A stretch of DNA of 64,000 nt, from positions 7,568,501 to 7,632,500 of the forward strand of contig NC_051104.1 in the NCBI RefSeq assembly GCF_901709675.1, given 5' to 3'. Origin of the DNA: Syngnathus acus. Lineage: Eukaryota > Chordata > Actinopteri > Syngnathiformes > Syngnathidae. The notes under the pieces were generated by a model. The model did no database searches, was not told the DNA's origin, and worked only from the letters and a program-made list of their open reading frames with translations. This document shows, piece after piece, positions 12,761-27,062 of this stretch; position 1 is the first letter of the stretch, and each line of letters starts with the position of its first letter. The translations under genes were made by a program, and so were the position numbers.

Positions 12761-15700
12761 TTTGCTCCCACAAACAGGTCTTTCCTCACACTTTAGCTTG
12801 GAGCGATCGCTCAACGCTGAACAACAGGGAGAAAAAGGGGAGAGGAAGAAGCCAAACCAATTCCAATACAGCACTAATGGGCCACATCATGCCAATACAA
12901 TAAATAATGGCCCTTTCAGCTCAGTCAATAGTGAGTAAATGAAAATTTAACCTTTCATTAAATGTGGTCACATTATTTCCCTGTAACATTGTTTTTTTTT
13001 TACTCCTGCAAACTTGTTGTGTGAAGCTGCATGCCATTTTTCTTTTGATGAAAGGCTACTGCATTCCATTCAATACAAAAAGGATAATAGAAGTGTGAAT
13101 TATTTTTTCAAACTGTCTTTTAAGTTTTCCAATTAACTGCAGTGTGCTGCGAGAGTAGTAACGTGAGAACATTTTCAAATGTATTGTTTTGGGGGTTTTG
13201 CGTGTATTAATCAAGGTGTGTCAGAAAAGTTACAAAAAAGATACTCCAACATACAAATTTTTCTCTCAAAACAAAAGGCCCGCTACATTTACAAACTACA
13301 TTTCTACTACTAATGATGCATAATGGCAATGAGTTCTGATTACATTGTAATCTGTAGGTATAATTGAGGTACAGGTCTTATTATAAATTGATTTTATTTC
13401 AAATATCCTCCAGGCATGGAAGAAATTGTTTGGGTTGAGGCACTTGCTGATTTGCTAAGTTAAGCAATATCATTTGTATGCACATCTAAACATGTCACAA
13501 GACTCTCGGGTGAGTGAAGTTTGGGTCACAATTTACAAATCTACCGTGGAGAAATGGCGGCGTGATTATGTTGCGCTGATTTGCATTCATAAAAGGCAAA
13601 TTCTGACTGGCATAGCCAATTGTCACACTATTCAACTTTGATGCATTCACGTATCCTTGTTGTTTTTTAGCATGCGCGCAAAACTTCTGTTTCTTCAGTG
13701 TTGCCAATAATGAACATGTGCACCTTTTCCCCCTGCGGCCTTCATACACAATTTAGCCAGAAAGCCATAGCTGATCATGATTTAGCTTTTGACACAGCTA
13801 GCCCTGAGGCAAAGGGAAGGGAGGGGGGGGCGGACTAATACAGATATCTGACTCCCAGACCACGATGGAGAGAACGAGAGAGGGAGAAAGGCTTTTATTG
13901 ACTAAATGATAAAGAGGTCGGTAATGATAAATAACAGTCATTTTATTGTGGAATTCCCAGAAAAGACACACCATATAAAAAGTTGTTTGCCGGGGTCTCG
14001 ACGGACTATAGCTCCCTACAGAGTGGCCTATTGTTAAAGTCTAATGTTCCTCCACTGGGGTGGAGGTCACAAATTGTGTTGGAAGGACCTGCTGCTATGA
14101 ATACTACATAAGCAGAGCAGCAGTGTCATCTTCATCTCTGGCTCAATGAAGAGGGGCCAGCCAAGACAGCACCAGTCTTGCCCATGGGCATCTCTCGCTC
14201 GCTCGCTCGCTCATTTGACCAAGTCTCTCAACATGGTCATCAGACTATTTTCGCAGCACATCAACGATGGGAGGGGAAGCCGTCTCGGCTGCTGCTTCGG
14301 AGTCTCCGGGCCTCAGCTATCACCAAGATGAGCTGGCTGAGCCTCTAAGGATAGATAAAGTCTTCCGTGTGCCCCGTCAATGACATTTAGAGCGGGTTAC
14401 AAGCTCAATTTGTTCGATGGCGTTGTCTGCTTTAATGCAATTTGTGAAGCGCAACCGCTCTTTTTTTCCCGAGTAAAATAAAGACAAATAAGCCGTGTGT
14501 AAACATATCAAGATCTTACAGCCGACCTGGAGGAGAACAATGAGGAAGTAACCAACGATATTAACCAGCACCATATGAAGGGAAATTGTTTCCACTTTCT
14601 CAGAGAGAGAGTCATTAATGTCTATATGTTTATCAATATTATATAATATTATTATTCCTAAGCTTTGTTATGTACTGTAGCTTGAAATCCAGCGGTAGCG
14701 TGTTTGCCTCAGGACACCTTCACAGTCCTTGAATACGGAATGTTGAGTGGCCCAGAAATGAGCAGTCAAATCCAATTAAATGACTCAAATTAAATTGTAC
14801 AATGGTTAAGGAATACCTGATCAAATTACTCACATTGAGGGGGATTTCAACAGCAACCAATTAGTTCAAAGTATAAAGTTCACATAGTCAAATTAACGCC
14901 TAGAGAGGACGGGGGTGGGCGGGAGTGGGGGGGGGTTTCATTTGAAAGGAGTGATATATCATAATTACATTTTTAAAAATGAATGCATTTGATAACAAAA
15001 CATAAATAGTTCATCATGATAATAATTGTAGCCTCGTGCAACCTAGGTAAATTTAAGGAGAAGCTATTACTGTTTGAAAGGCCCCGACTGGTATTGTGGG
15101 GGGGGAAAAAAAAAAAACTATAATTATAACATTGGAGTTAGCTCATTTCCTGTTAATTGAGATGCATCAAAGGGGCTGGTCCAACACTTAACGAGAAGTA
15201 GATCATTGGCCAAAAGAGACACGTTGTCATTTGTGCAATAATGATGGAATTCTTTAGAAACTCCTGGCTTAATTGTACCAGGGACTTCCTGACCTTTTTT
15301 ACATTTTAAATTTAGCTCCTCAAGGTGCCTTTGCAAGGTGAAACACGTGAATAATGAGATGTAAAAATCAGTTCATTAATTGACTTTCAACAAATTTAGA
15401 CCTGCATGTTCAACATGTATATATATATATATTCCTCGAATTACCCTTAGTCAGTGAGGGTGGCCAGTATCTTCTTGTTAAAAAAGGCACACAGATGCAA
15501 TGATTATCCAGATTTACACAGCAGCTGATCTTCTTGAATTTACAGTACGCGACTGCTACGGTCCCCTGTGCACTCAGCACGATTCCTTTCGTGATCCGCA
15601 TGTTCATGTGGATGGCCACAGAAGAACCATAAATGGTGTAACATGATAATGCTGCTTTAATTACCCCTTGGTCAGCCCACTTACAAACCTATTGCCGCGG

Positions 15701-17938
15701 CAGTCAATATCCCCAAAGATCCATTCATGCCTGGGTTGATGGTTAACTTGGGAGCCTTTGCTGAGTGCTTTAGCCTAATTGATATCCTTATTTAGCAATG
15801 AGCCAGTGGGAGTCGGGAGGGGAGTTAAATGGAGCAGTTTACCAGGCAGCGAGGATGAGAAACCAGATCCCTGACACAACCAGTCTGCTTCATTACCATC
15901 TAGACAGTTAGAGGAACTTGATAAGGATTTTGAACAGCCTGGAATTACTTTCCATGCACTTATCATCTGCCTTTGTTCCCCCCCCCCCCAGTGATGGCTA
16001 CTCAGGGTGGTCTTAACCATGCACAGTTTACCCGCGCCGGATATGATAAGATGCAAAGATATAAGTTTGAATATCAAAACAAAACAAACCTTGAGAAAAC
16101 AATGTACTGTACATCCAACAAGTCGTGCAAATGCTATCAGGAGCAATGGGAAAATCATATTCATCTTTTAAATTGGGTTTGTAGGTCTCCCCTCCTGCTC
16201 GTCTCCCCAGATATGTCTCCCTTAACAGCTCAAAGTAATTAGCAACGACCACATGCCAAAGGTAGGGTAGCTACCGAACGCGGAGTCGGCAGCAGGCAGA
16301 CCTTATCTTTAATTTCAGACAGCGCGAAGCTCCGTTTGGGGCTCATGGGGACCTGGGAGCCATGAGGTAGTCGACTCCCAAGGTCGCTTCAGTGAGACAA
16401 AGTCGTCTAGGGACAAAGGATACCCATAGAAGTGGGTGCATTGTGACAGTTTAATTATCTACTTCCAAAGCATCTTGCTTTGCAATGTGCCAAATCCTAT
16501 GTGCCGTTTGCTATAGAAAAAAAGCACTTTCAAACATATACAGAGACATATTCTTTTCTAAGTGTTCCAAACTTTTGAGTGATGCCACCTAAAGTCCTTC
16601 AGGGCTTCCCATTAGTCACAATGGTGAGCACAGACCTCAGCCACCCGAAAAAAAAAAAAAAAGACTTCCAATCTTGGCCAAGTGCCGTTAGCCCATTCTT
16701 TATACTGTCAAGATGAAGAAGAGCATGAAAACTCAGAGTCAATAATGACATATAAAGTGCTTGACATCAAAACACGTCGCTCCATCCTGGTAAATGAAAG
16801 TGTCTAGGTTTAGTTGGGATGCAACTAAGGAGAAAAGAGGCAGCATGTGGGTAGGGGAGCTATGCAGGCTTAGTAGAACTGGTTTTTCCCTCTCAAATTA
16901 AGTTGTGCTGTGAGATTATACAATATCCTAAAATCCCAAGTCATGCCATTTAGAATCATTGTCCTGTTTTGTCCACATTGGAGTACTTGGGCTAACTATC
17001 AAGTGGTGTTGAAAATGGATAATCAAATATTGCACCCATGACCACAGGAAATACAACTTGTAGACCACCACAGGCCCGAGGACCCCAGTTTGATCAATGA
17101 ATTTACAGGTCATTGATCTCTGCCCCCACAAATATTCCACTATGAATGGACAAAAGTCGTAAAAATGACTCTTTGCAAAAGAATAAAAACGAGTCAAAGT
17201 GCAGAAATGGAACCATTCTTTCCTCAATTTGACTTTGTGTAGGAGTATCAAAGGTACTAATACTTTTGATCGAACAAAGAAGCTAAAAACCACTGTTGCT
17301 TTAGGTCCTTTGTCTGAGAGGTGGAAAAATATTTTATGCTTCCTGCAGTGATTGAAGACTAAGAAAAAAAGGATGACATATTAAATAAGAAAGTGGCACT
17401 TTTTTGTCCAGATTTTGGTTTACGCTTTGGGCACTTGACTTCCTGTGTTCTTGCAGCTTTGATGAAACAGAATTTGAAACATACTTTATGTTTCGGAGAT
17501 GCTCATCCTAACTTTAAAAGGTTTTCCAAACGAGTATATGAACTTGAGGATAAGTTAAAGTTGGCACTTGAACTTTAGCAGGAGAATTTGTAGCATTAAT
17601 GTAACCAGGTGTCTGAACTACCAACTTAACGTGAACGTGGAGAAAGTAGAGAGCGAGAAAGAGAGCAGCAGTTTGGATGAGACCATGTTAAGATCAGTGC
17701 TGCAGGCTAAGCAGGTTGCTATGCGCTGAAATGCTAATAAGCTTCCTGCCTCTCAGTTGTGGGTCGACGAGCCTGTGCCGACACGTCTCGCCGATTCGCA
17801 CACATGCTGTCTTCCACCCTTTTTAATCATTTTTGATAGGCCTCTCTGGGATGCCATCCATTTCATTTGAGAGCCACCCAAACATTCGCACCACCTTAAA
17901 AATGATGTCTGCCTCAACACGCCTGCTGCATTGTGACT

Positions 17939-17962
17939 AGGCGAGGCGAGGCGAGGCGAGGT
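17939..17962. repeat. (AGGCG)n minisatellite-like tract
   Basis: The 5-base unit GGCGA is repeated nearly five times without error. Confidence 0.9.
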
Positions 17963-19989
17963 AAAAGTTGGTTTGGGGTGGAGCAGATCATTTGAGATCA
18001 GTACTGCTGGGGACAAAGTTAGGGAAGATGCATGAGCAATTCTGAAGTGACTAAATAAAGAGCCATTTCAATGTCCACATGTTGACAACACAAAACACAA
18101 TTGCGGTCAGGACAAACTCCACTCAAAAATCAAAACAGCATTATGTGTGATACAGTATTTTTTTCTAAAGTGCTGCTTAGGGCCTACAGGAGCCAATTTA
18201 AAAATAAACACCTATAAAAATGAATTCATCCATTAAAACAATTATTTAAAAATCACTTACACACTGTCAGAAATTTGTTCAGCCCCCTCCAGCATTTTAT
18301 TTGAGATTCTAAATTATATTTGTAAATTATTTTGTCACCCACCTTTTGTATCAGACAATAAAGCTGCATATATTTACAATAACGTGACAACTAACTTTGA
18401 ATATGAAAATGCAAACTTAAAAATATTCAAGGCAATACCAAATTGGCATTATAACAAACTATAATACCAAAGACTCCTTTTTCTGACTGATTGGTATGCT
18501 TAATAATTATGTGGAGGCGAGGGAAAATATATAAAGCCCATAGAACTGTGTGAACATGTCCAAATTACCAAAACAAAATCATAACCAAACGACAAAAAAG
18601 AACCCGAAAAAAAGGTAAATCAAAATACGAAATTTAGAATGTAAATAAAATACTACAACGACAACGAAGCACACGTTGTGGAATCATTGGATATTACGCA
18701 AGATGTATTGGCTTTTTAAAGGCCTAATATTTCATAATGTGGTTGTATTGTAGTTCATTAGATTGTGAAGGTGTGTGTACCTGATGTGGTGACCAATGAG
18801 TGCCAGTAAATATGTGGCTCACTTCATAAATCTTCCAAATCTAAATCTCCAAGCCTGCAGCAAACACAGTACAGTCAGAGATGAAGCCCAGTGTGGTCGG
18901 ATGATTCATATGGAAGAAATAACATATTTTATTGGAGTCAGAGAGATTTATTTTCCGGCGCTAGGGTGGACGTGTAAGTAACACAATCACCAGAGGCTCG
19001 CTTCACCATCTCATCTACGCTCGTCTTTATAACATCAGTCAGTAGAACGGAGACAAATTCTCCAACAAATAATCATAAATGTACCATTAAGTTGCATTTT
19101 GGAGATTGTTGGGAGACACTCGGGACAATGACTCGCCGCTCAGAGTAAAAGGTAAAAAAGGCCAAAAGGCAAGTCGGGATCGACGGGATAAATGTTATTA
19201 CTTTTCCTCCCAAGATAAAATATACCTTATTAGTTTAGGCTTGTAAAGAAATATAGTGGGAGAGGGTATGGATTTGTCGGAATAAACCTTTTATTTTAGT
19301 GATACACATGTATTTTTGAAATTATTTTTTTTTCTTCATTTTACATTGATTGTATTCATAATAATAATAGTCCTGTTATTGTCTTGATTTCCTGAATTGT
19401 GGTCTGGGATTAAAGTACTACCTGTTGCTTTGTGTGGAATTGATTGTTAGGCAACAAAAGCCAGGTTGCGTTCATCTTACATGAAAGCCGTCGTTCCGAA
19501 GATTTTGCCATCTAGCCATCGATTGGTTTGTTAATATCAAGCTGAACTTGCTTGACTCTAACGCAGTTGGCCACATGTAACTCAATGTTGGAAAGGATGA
19601 ACAGGCACAATCATTAATTACGCAAAATTACAAAATGGAAAAACTTTGTCTATGGTTTCCTCCCTGGAGCTTAAAAGAAGGCAAAGTTAAACAACAACAG
19701 GCAGTTAATCTGCATAACCATGCGTCTCAGATGTCTATTATATCCGGCCGGGGGTCTTGAATAAAAACGTAAGACATGCTGTTTAGATTTACTTGTTTGT
19801 ATTTATAAGAGCTCTTTTATTAAAGCCAGCCATTTTTCACAGAGCTCGGATTAATTTCATTCTCCCAATGCTAATAAAAGCTAAAAACGCATTATTTTCA
19901 ATTGCTGTGCACATACAGAGCAAGAAACATTCATCCGCACTCCTACCGACAAGTTAGAGTCTTCATTTAACCTGACATGCAAATTATTG

Positions 19990-20127
19990 GAATGCGGGGA
20001 GAAAAATAGACAGCCCGGAGAAACACGCAAGCACAAGCAGAACATGCTTAGGGAGGCCTGAGAGACTTGAACCCATGACCTTTTGACTCTTCAGATGTTT
20101 TAACTACTAGTCTACCGTGGTGCCTCT
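19990..20127 (-). mobile_element. tRNA-derived SINE fragment, minus strand
   Basis: Read on the minus strand from 20127, the piece begins ggcaccacggtagactagta. An A-box-like stretch lies at 20104-20116 and a B-box (GGTTCAAGTCTC) at 20062-20073. The familiar fish SINE body follows, with a 'catgttctgcttgtgcttgcg' type sequence and 'tttctccggg'. The RNA polymerase III boxes belong to a SINE head, not to a working tRNA gene. Confidence 0.75.
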
Positions 20128-22427
20128 TGTAACAATATTGGACGTAAAGTATATTAAGCTTTCGGGGAGAAAAAACACAAAGGTTGGATTTTTATCTTTC
20201 ATCAACGTCCTTGATAAAATGCTCAAATTTGACCCCACGCTCTAATAATGAAATGAATACTTCTTGTGAAGTCGAAAAGAGGAAGGTTTCTTTTTTTCCA
20301 GCCTGAAATGAAAATGTACTTGAACAACCTAACCGGTTATGTCTTTATAAATGATCAAGGCAGCTATAATAATAGGCTACTTTTTGAATGCATTTAACTA
20401 TTTTACAAAAACAGATCAAGTAGTGTAAGGGCTGTGTATGCAGGAAGTGGCTATATACTGTAAGTGTTCTTACCCTGCCATCTGCTGGCTCAGATCATTC
20501 CAGGCCAATGCATCTAACTTCCCACTTCACCCTTTGCCATTCCACCTTAGTATCCCATTGTTGATTCTACTTTTACATTTCTCTATATTTCCCTGTTCAG
20601 AGAGAATGCAGTGGTGGTGAACTGCAGGGGCGAATTGTTATCCATAAAAAAATAAGCTTGGTGTTTGAAAGGGGTTTTAATTGAGGCATTTGTTATATTT
20701 GAAAAGGTGAACTCCCGTGGGCGCGTCGTGAGAATAGAGAAGCGGCGACCCTATTCATATCCGAAGACATGGCATCTTTTGACTTTCCCCTTTGAAAACA
20801 ACCTTAAATGGTCTAAATATAGTGGAGGGAGGGGGAGGCAGAAGCCGTAATTCCTTGCATCTTTGGAGGGGGGGAGGTCCTACCAAAAAGACAGGATGCT
20901 GAGGATTTGAAGGAATGCGCTTTCAGCCCACGAATAGAAAGAAACAAACATCTTTCTGTTGCATTTTTGTTTTCTCCTTTGCGCTTCTTTCTACGTCCTT
21001 ATTTGTTGCCCTTGTTTTCTCTCCTTGTTACGTCTTTGCTAAGTGATGATGTAATCAATATGATGACTGGACGGCTAAGACCCCGCGTCCGGTCTGTTTT
21101 TTTTCCTCCAGCTTAACTTGAGAGGAAGTCAACAGAGCGCTCATTCTTAATGAGGCCCATTTCGACTGGTACAGTCATCCCTTGCTGGTTTTTTTTTTGC
21201 GCCATAATTTGACTCTGGCAACTTGGACTAAAATTGTTGCATATTGTTGATGGCAACGGTTACAGAAATTGACATCTCAATAAATGTAAACATGTGTGAC
21301 TCTAATCTGCTCAGACCATCTCGATTCTAGGTGAGGATATTGTCAGATGCTGCTGTCAGCATTTCCTCCAAAGATTGCAGATCTGCCCAAATACAACCTA
21401 AAGCTTGATGATAAGGCACGTTCTTGTAATCAGAGGGTAAAAAAACACACACGGGAAAGAAAAGGTGCACGTTTCAAAGCTGCTCACATACGCATGTGTA
21501 AACAAAGCAGCAAATTGAACTCCGCTGCTGACTGATTTGTTTGCCAAACACCTTTAATTACTGCTTTCAAATGTGATTTTTACCGTGAGTCACAAGCGTC
21601 AGAATCAGAGGCACGCTGGCTAAATCCTTCACGCACTTGTAATGAGTAGAATGTTTGTCTCGAGCCTGGAGGGATGCGGTTTGAAAATTGCATGTCTGAA
21701 TAAGGTACAGATGATTGCTTTCCGTTCAAATGAATATGATTAGACTTCCATTCGATTACTAGTAGTTTAGGTTTTATACTCACCAAATGGGCTCAATTAG
21801 ACATGGAAAAATCATTTGGGTTGCATAAGAGATGAAAATTGATCATTTGAGAGTAGGTACCTTTTTTTAGTTTTATAGTGAGCCACGTGCATACAGACGA
21901 AATATCAAACTCAGCATATACGTAGCCCTTCACAGTGACCATCCCAAACTTTCTTTCATTTTAGAGAATCATTATGTCCGTATATAAATGAAATTTCGGA
22001 CCATATATTTGTTTGCAGATTTGTTTGATGGCAGAGAGAGCCTCTCATTTGTAATAAAAGCACATTTCTAATATCAGCCACGTTCTGAGCAAGTGACCAA
22101 GTTGGGATGTGATCTGTTATTTGGACAGGTTGGATGCACTTCCTCACAGCCTGAAATTTCCCCTGGGGCTCTCTTCCATTTCTCACTGCCATGGATTTGA
22201 ATCTTTGTATCACTGAACTCTTACAATTACTGAACATTCATCACAACACCTGCCGACCTTCGCAGATAGATACTGTATGGAGACCAGAGATATGGGCCAG
22301 ACTGCTGTGACGGGGAATATCAAGTAAGATGGGAATGACTTCACCTATCCTGGGTGATGAGATTTTTTTTTTTTTTCCATTTTACAAATGTTTTTGCAGT
22401 CTGACAGAAGTTAAATCTTAGATCATA

Positions 22428-22510
22428 GGCAGCATAGTGATTCTAGTGGTTAGCACATCTGCCTAACAGTTTGAATTGACCTGATTCCTAATGTTTCCGC
22501 ATGGGTACCT
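22428..22510 (+). mobile_element. tRNA-derived SINE fragment (head region)
   Basis: The piece starts ggcagcatagtgattctagt and continues through ggttagcacatctgccta, the A-box half of the same SINE type as at 19990. The B-box part has decayed (ttgaattgacctgattcc) and the rest fades after 'cgcatgggtacc'. Confidence 0.65.
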
Positions 22511-23589
22511 AATGTTGTGGCCAGTTAGTGAACGTTTGATCACAGGCAGTATAACATCTAATTTAATAGTAAGTTATAAACTGAAATGTCTACAGTGTTT
22601 CCCTCATGAATAAAATTGTCCACCCATGGCACCCTGCCCTCCAGTCCTTTGTGTGCCTCAGCCTCACTTGTAAAAGTCCCTTAACACTAACCCAGAAAGC
22701 ATAAATATGTTCTAATCCCATCAGCTGTCCATTTACACAGGTGTCAGCCTGCCTCACAAGTTGATTTCCAGGAGGGCAGCAGGTTTTCCTGTGGCGGCGG
22801 CGGCGGCCATTGGAGTCACAGCGTTATTATCAGGCAAAATGTATTCATGATCGCACAGGTCCGAGCGCCCCGCGGGCTTTGTAATATAAAACCAGACCTC
22901 TTTATCAAATTTCACACTTTATTGGAAACAGCTTGTACACATGATTTAGACACGGCGCAGTGAGGCAGTGCTACGGGTATCATCCCAAAGCACTTCTCAT
23001 ATACACACCCTAATGCACATTATGACAACTCCCAAACACACACACGTACACTCTTTGCATCTGCCGAACTCTCATTGAATGAGGCAGCACTTTTCCGTGA
23101 CCATCATCTACGCTCTTTGTTGTTTGTTTTGACTGTGCGTGTGATAATAAAAGCATGATGTGACATCATGGGGTCATATTGACGTAAAAAACAGGACCTG
23201 CAATCTATTCGTTGTATATTAATCGGAAATGTATATAGTACAGAAGATTTGATTTCAATTTCAATCAAGACTTCCTTCAATTGACTCACTATAAGAACAA
23301 ATCCATGGCAAGAAATCTTCCTATAGTCCTTAAGCTTCCCATTGGGGCCTGCAAATAGAAACCATCAGGCTAATGCTTTAAAGGGACGGGTCATAGGTCA
23401 CACATTAATTCCTTTCAAGAGTGAGCACTAAGGATCTGACCAATAAGAGCAGACTTAACCTGGGGCATGCTGAAAGGTTGTCTGGTTAAAGTTAGAGTGA
23501 TGAAGCGCACAAGCAGTTTAGATACGAGACAAAAGTTGTCGGCGTGTGTTTATAGGGACACTAGACTACCTTTCAGTAAATCTCTTATT

Positions 23590-23810
23590 AGATGATATCT
23601 TGGTTGCCTTTGATGAAGCCTCTCGATCAGCCCTGCAAAAGTTAATTATGGGGGTAAGCTGTTACTATGTGCCTGGCAACGCCACAGAGCATTGTCTGCT
23701 GCCATGATAAAATATGGACGCAAGTGCTGCCAGGCAAATCGTTTATCAGCCAGGTTTAGCATGCACATGCTAAAAATGAAAGACTACGCCATGTGCATGG
23801 CTTGTGTGAG
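23590..23810. promoter_or_regulatory. Candidate regulatory block with two palindromes
   Basis: The block includes gttaattatggggg, a GTGCCTGGCAAC RFX-like site (23671-23682) and two inverted repeats sharing an ATGTGCAT core in opposite orientation (23755-23774 and 23788-23801). The base composition is mixed and not repeat-like. Confidence 0.35.
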
Positions 23811-25059
23811 TTTAGTTTAGTGAAGCCACCACCGTTTGTTGTGTGTAAATGTCACAGCGGCTGTCATCCCCCGTGGGACATGATCAATCACATATCGCCC
23901 ACTTTGCTCTCCCACTGCTGTGGGCAAAAGTCTGTTTGAAATATTCATCCCAACATTTCAGTCACACCTTAACTGTGAGCCTGATTGCTCCAAACTTTTA
24001 CAGGCCTTTATTTGGCATCTGTAGGAAGGTTTTTGAAAAAGCATACGTTTACGTATTTAATATCTACTATGCCTGCCACTCGCAGAACCACAACTTTAAT
24101 TTCATCTAGTGGAGAATAAAGGGTTAAAAGAAAATATATTTCTTCAACCCTCGAAAAGCAATTACACAAGAGAATGATCGGGCATCTTTGTGCTATCTCA
24201 AAGTGGCCTCTCTAAAATATTTCTGCATTCTGAACTGATTTCATAAAAATGGCTCAATCAAAATATATGAAAGTTTCCAACAACAAGAAAGTAGTCATAG
24301 ATCATATCCATTTCTTAATGACTTAGTGACCGAAACAATGTCATTGTCATAAAAAACAAAATTCCCAATAATGTTGTCAATTTGGAAGGGGGCACCTTTT
24401 TAGTATAGGGCTATTAACAAGTAATCACAAGAGGTTTAATAATGAAGAATGCCCTTCATTTTTTTTTCAGAGGGCAAGGTAGACCCCTGTGTCCAGCCAT
24501 CATTTTCACAGGAAAATATGGAGGGAACTTAGGTGTTTGATGATGCGTTTAATTCACACGGGAATACATTAATATGATAGTCAGTGGAGCGGCAAAGCCC
24601 TGAAGTTAACTTATCTCATTAGTATGTTTCTATTTCTTTTTTAATTATTCAAAAAAAGCAGGCATGACAGATGTATTGGCGGTGTCAAAAAGGAATGATT
24701 TGAATTTGAATGGAACAAAAAAACATGTAATTATGAAAGTTCATTTGTGTATGTTCGCCTCATAGTTGACATGTTAACGCAATATATATTGGATTTGTAT
24801 TTTAGATTTTGTTCGCGCATGGAAATGAAAAAGACTGACGCACTAAACAATTTTAAATGGCTATTTATTTAACTCGATATGGGTCTTGTTTTATAAAATA
24901 AACTAGAATTGCTTAGCTTCATTGGTCTCACAATAAGGGAATTGCAATTTTATACTTTCCAATCAAAAGAATTCAAAAATATCTACTGTATGTGTTTATA
25001 ACAGGCAAAATACGAGCAGCTGTAGAGGGAGCCCTAAAAATGATTCCATGACTGTGGGG

Positions 25060-25400
25060 GCTTTAAATAGTTTTTGCTAAGGTCTCTGAATCCACTTGCC
25101 AATTACCGTGAGTGTTTTTAAATGGGGCCTTTGATTGATTCTCATTATTGTGACCTCTTCATTTTCCTTGACATAGTTAACCACACTGGGTTTCCCTACA
25201 AAAGGTTAGGCAGGTAATTCATCGCTTGATTGGGCTCTCTCGGCAATTAATCACGCTTAAATGCATAGCCTCGCAGAGTGATCATTTAGGAATGGTGATT
25301 AATGAAAGTGTCAAATATTTGTCACACTCCGTACACGGCGGCAGCGCCGTTGATTTGGGTCACAATAGCCGTCGCAGCAAGCTCAGGTAGAAAAGCACAT
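25060..25400. promoter_or_regulatory. Candidate regulatory block with PBX-HOX-type sites
   Basis: TGATTGAT (25132-25139), ATTAATCA (25246-25253) and TGATTAAT (25296-25303) match the TGATNNAT composite of PBX with HOX proteins. Homeodomain TAATT cores, a TCF-like CCTTTGAT (25128-25135) and a TEAD-like AGGAATG lie between. No repeat or frame explains the block. Confidence 0.35.
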
Positions 25401-27062
25401 CTGCAATTTTAACATGGTCTCTTTTTGGGAACGCGTGTCTCGGTTTCTCTTTGAAAACACAGCTGCAGTGGATGTCATGTCTGCAAAATGAAAATACAGG
25501 TGCAAGGTCAGGACGATGAGACTCTCACCTTGTAGGCAGACGGGCGGGGGAGGACGTTTAAGTTGTCTGTCACTGTTGAGTCAATTAATTTTCAGAATTT
25601 GGCAGGAGATCAATTGTTCAAATGAGCTGATCCCATTTGCGGCATATTGAGACAGTAACCTATGAGAATGTTAATCACGAGCCTAACAGCAGGTTAATTC
25701 CCACATGTAATTAGTCTACATTTTAATTCATGGAAGTCTTCCAAAACAAAACTGTTTTAATTGTAAAGTTCCACTGTGTTATACTGGTTTGTTTTCGGCA
25801 ATGCAGATGCGAAAACATTTATTTTGGGGAGATGAAATAAAAATTCCACCTTAGAAAGGAGTGGCAAGTCTCTGCTGAGTTGCCGCTGCTGCGTCTGGTA
25901 GGAATTTACTGGATTAGCTCAGTCACAAAATGTGAGATGAACCACATTGTCAATCAGCCTCAGGGCAGAGCGGGAGAGGAAGAGCTGTCAATCAAAGCAG
26001 GTCTTCAATCGTCCCATTCACATCGCCTCCTGGAATCAGTCTCTCCCGCTGACTGCTCTTTGACATTTAACGCACCAGGGCCACAAGGATGGAGCGGGGA
26101 AAAAAACATCCTGAGATCCTCCCCTTTCTCTCCATCTGGCTGTCTTTTTGCATTTTAGCACACAAACGAGTGTCGATGGGAACAATGCTGTGATTTGGCA
26201 CGATGGCTGTGAGAAGCAAAAACAACCGAATGAAATAAACAGGATGCATTTGGGCCTCACTGGCTGGACCCTCCCGTAAATCGTTTTTACTAGTTGAAGA
26301 ACGTGGAGTGTCTGAATAATGACTTTGTTATGTTGTTATGTTTTAATGGCACGGGTTTGTTCATTTACTTCTGCGACTCATTTGCACAATGCAGGAGAGG
26401 TCCTGTTAAAATTTGGTGAGGATCCATAGAGAAATTACGATATGGTCAAGCAAACGATCTCCATTCCAAATACTAGCTATATTCGCAATTAATGAATCGA
26501 TCATTACGAAACGCGGTCGATTGTATTGAGGCAAAATGGAGTGCACTACATGGATGCAACCAGCAGAAGCGCTATTGAGTCAAGGTCAAGAGAGGAAAAA
26601 AAATAAACATGATAAACGCAATGATTGGAAGACTTCTTGTTAGAATTGTTTAAGCCTTAGTTTAGGTATGCCTTCTTGTCTCGAGATGCCTCATGAAATT
26701 TAATATGAACAACAGCACGTTGTTGTCTTTTTCTCCTCCCTTGTTGGTATTCTGGAAGGGCCGCCCGGCTCCGAGTGAAGCGTACAGAGTCATTGCTCTT
26801 TTGGCTCCGGCGCTGACACCTTGCGCCCTCAAGTGTGGACTCCTTAGTCGCGATCTGATCAGCATCTTTATAGCTTATCAGCCTTGGGGTTCAATTTTGG
26901 CTTGGATAGTTTTACAAATGAACGCAATCACGGGTGAGCCTGCGCATCCTGATTGCATCGGGAGAAGCGGGCGGAGGAAACTTTAGTGGATTACTGTGCC
27001 ACTTGAGGATGAAAAACACACAGAGGGGGCCGGCTGTCCCAAACTCCCCCGGAAACAACAAC

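Larger units (their letters stand above)
9484..19989. other. Non-coding DNA, no gene recognised
   Basis: Apart from the block at 12240 and the microsatellites at 12703 and 17939, it holds G runs at about 10094 and 14927, an AATATT-rich foldback at about 14634, (AT)n at about 15417 and a GC-rich piece at 16260-16400 with a CTCATGG/CCATGAG foldback. No exon with a plausible product was found. Confidence 0.55.

Noticed and set aside
12365-12874. Open frame of 169 codons on the minus strand
   Set aside because: It crosses the (CA)n/(CCG)n microsatellite, contains runs of V/C and R/Q from it, and overlaps other open frames. No domain is recognisable.
17450-17580. Possible exon after a cttgcag acceptor (FDETEFETYF...)
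   Set aside because: The frame closes after about 17 codons without a good donor, and the other open frame (17393-17578) resembles nothing known.
20062-20127. tRNA gene on the minus strand
   Set aside because: A- and B-box-like sequences are present, but the rest does not fold as a tRNA and continues into a SINE body.
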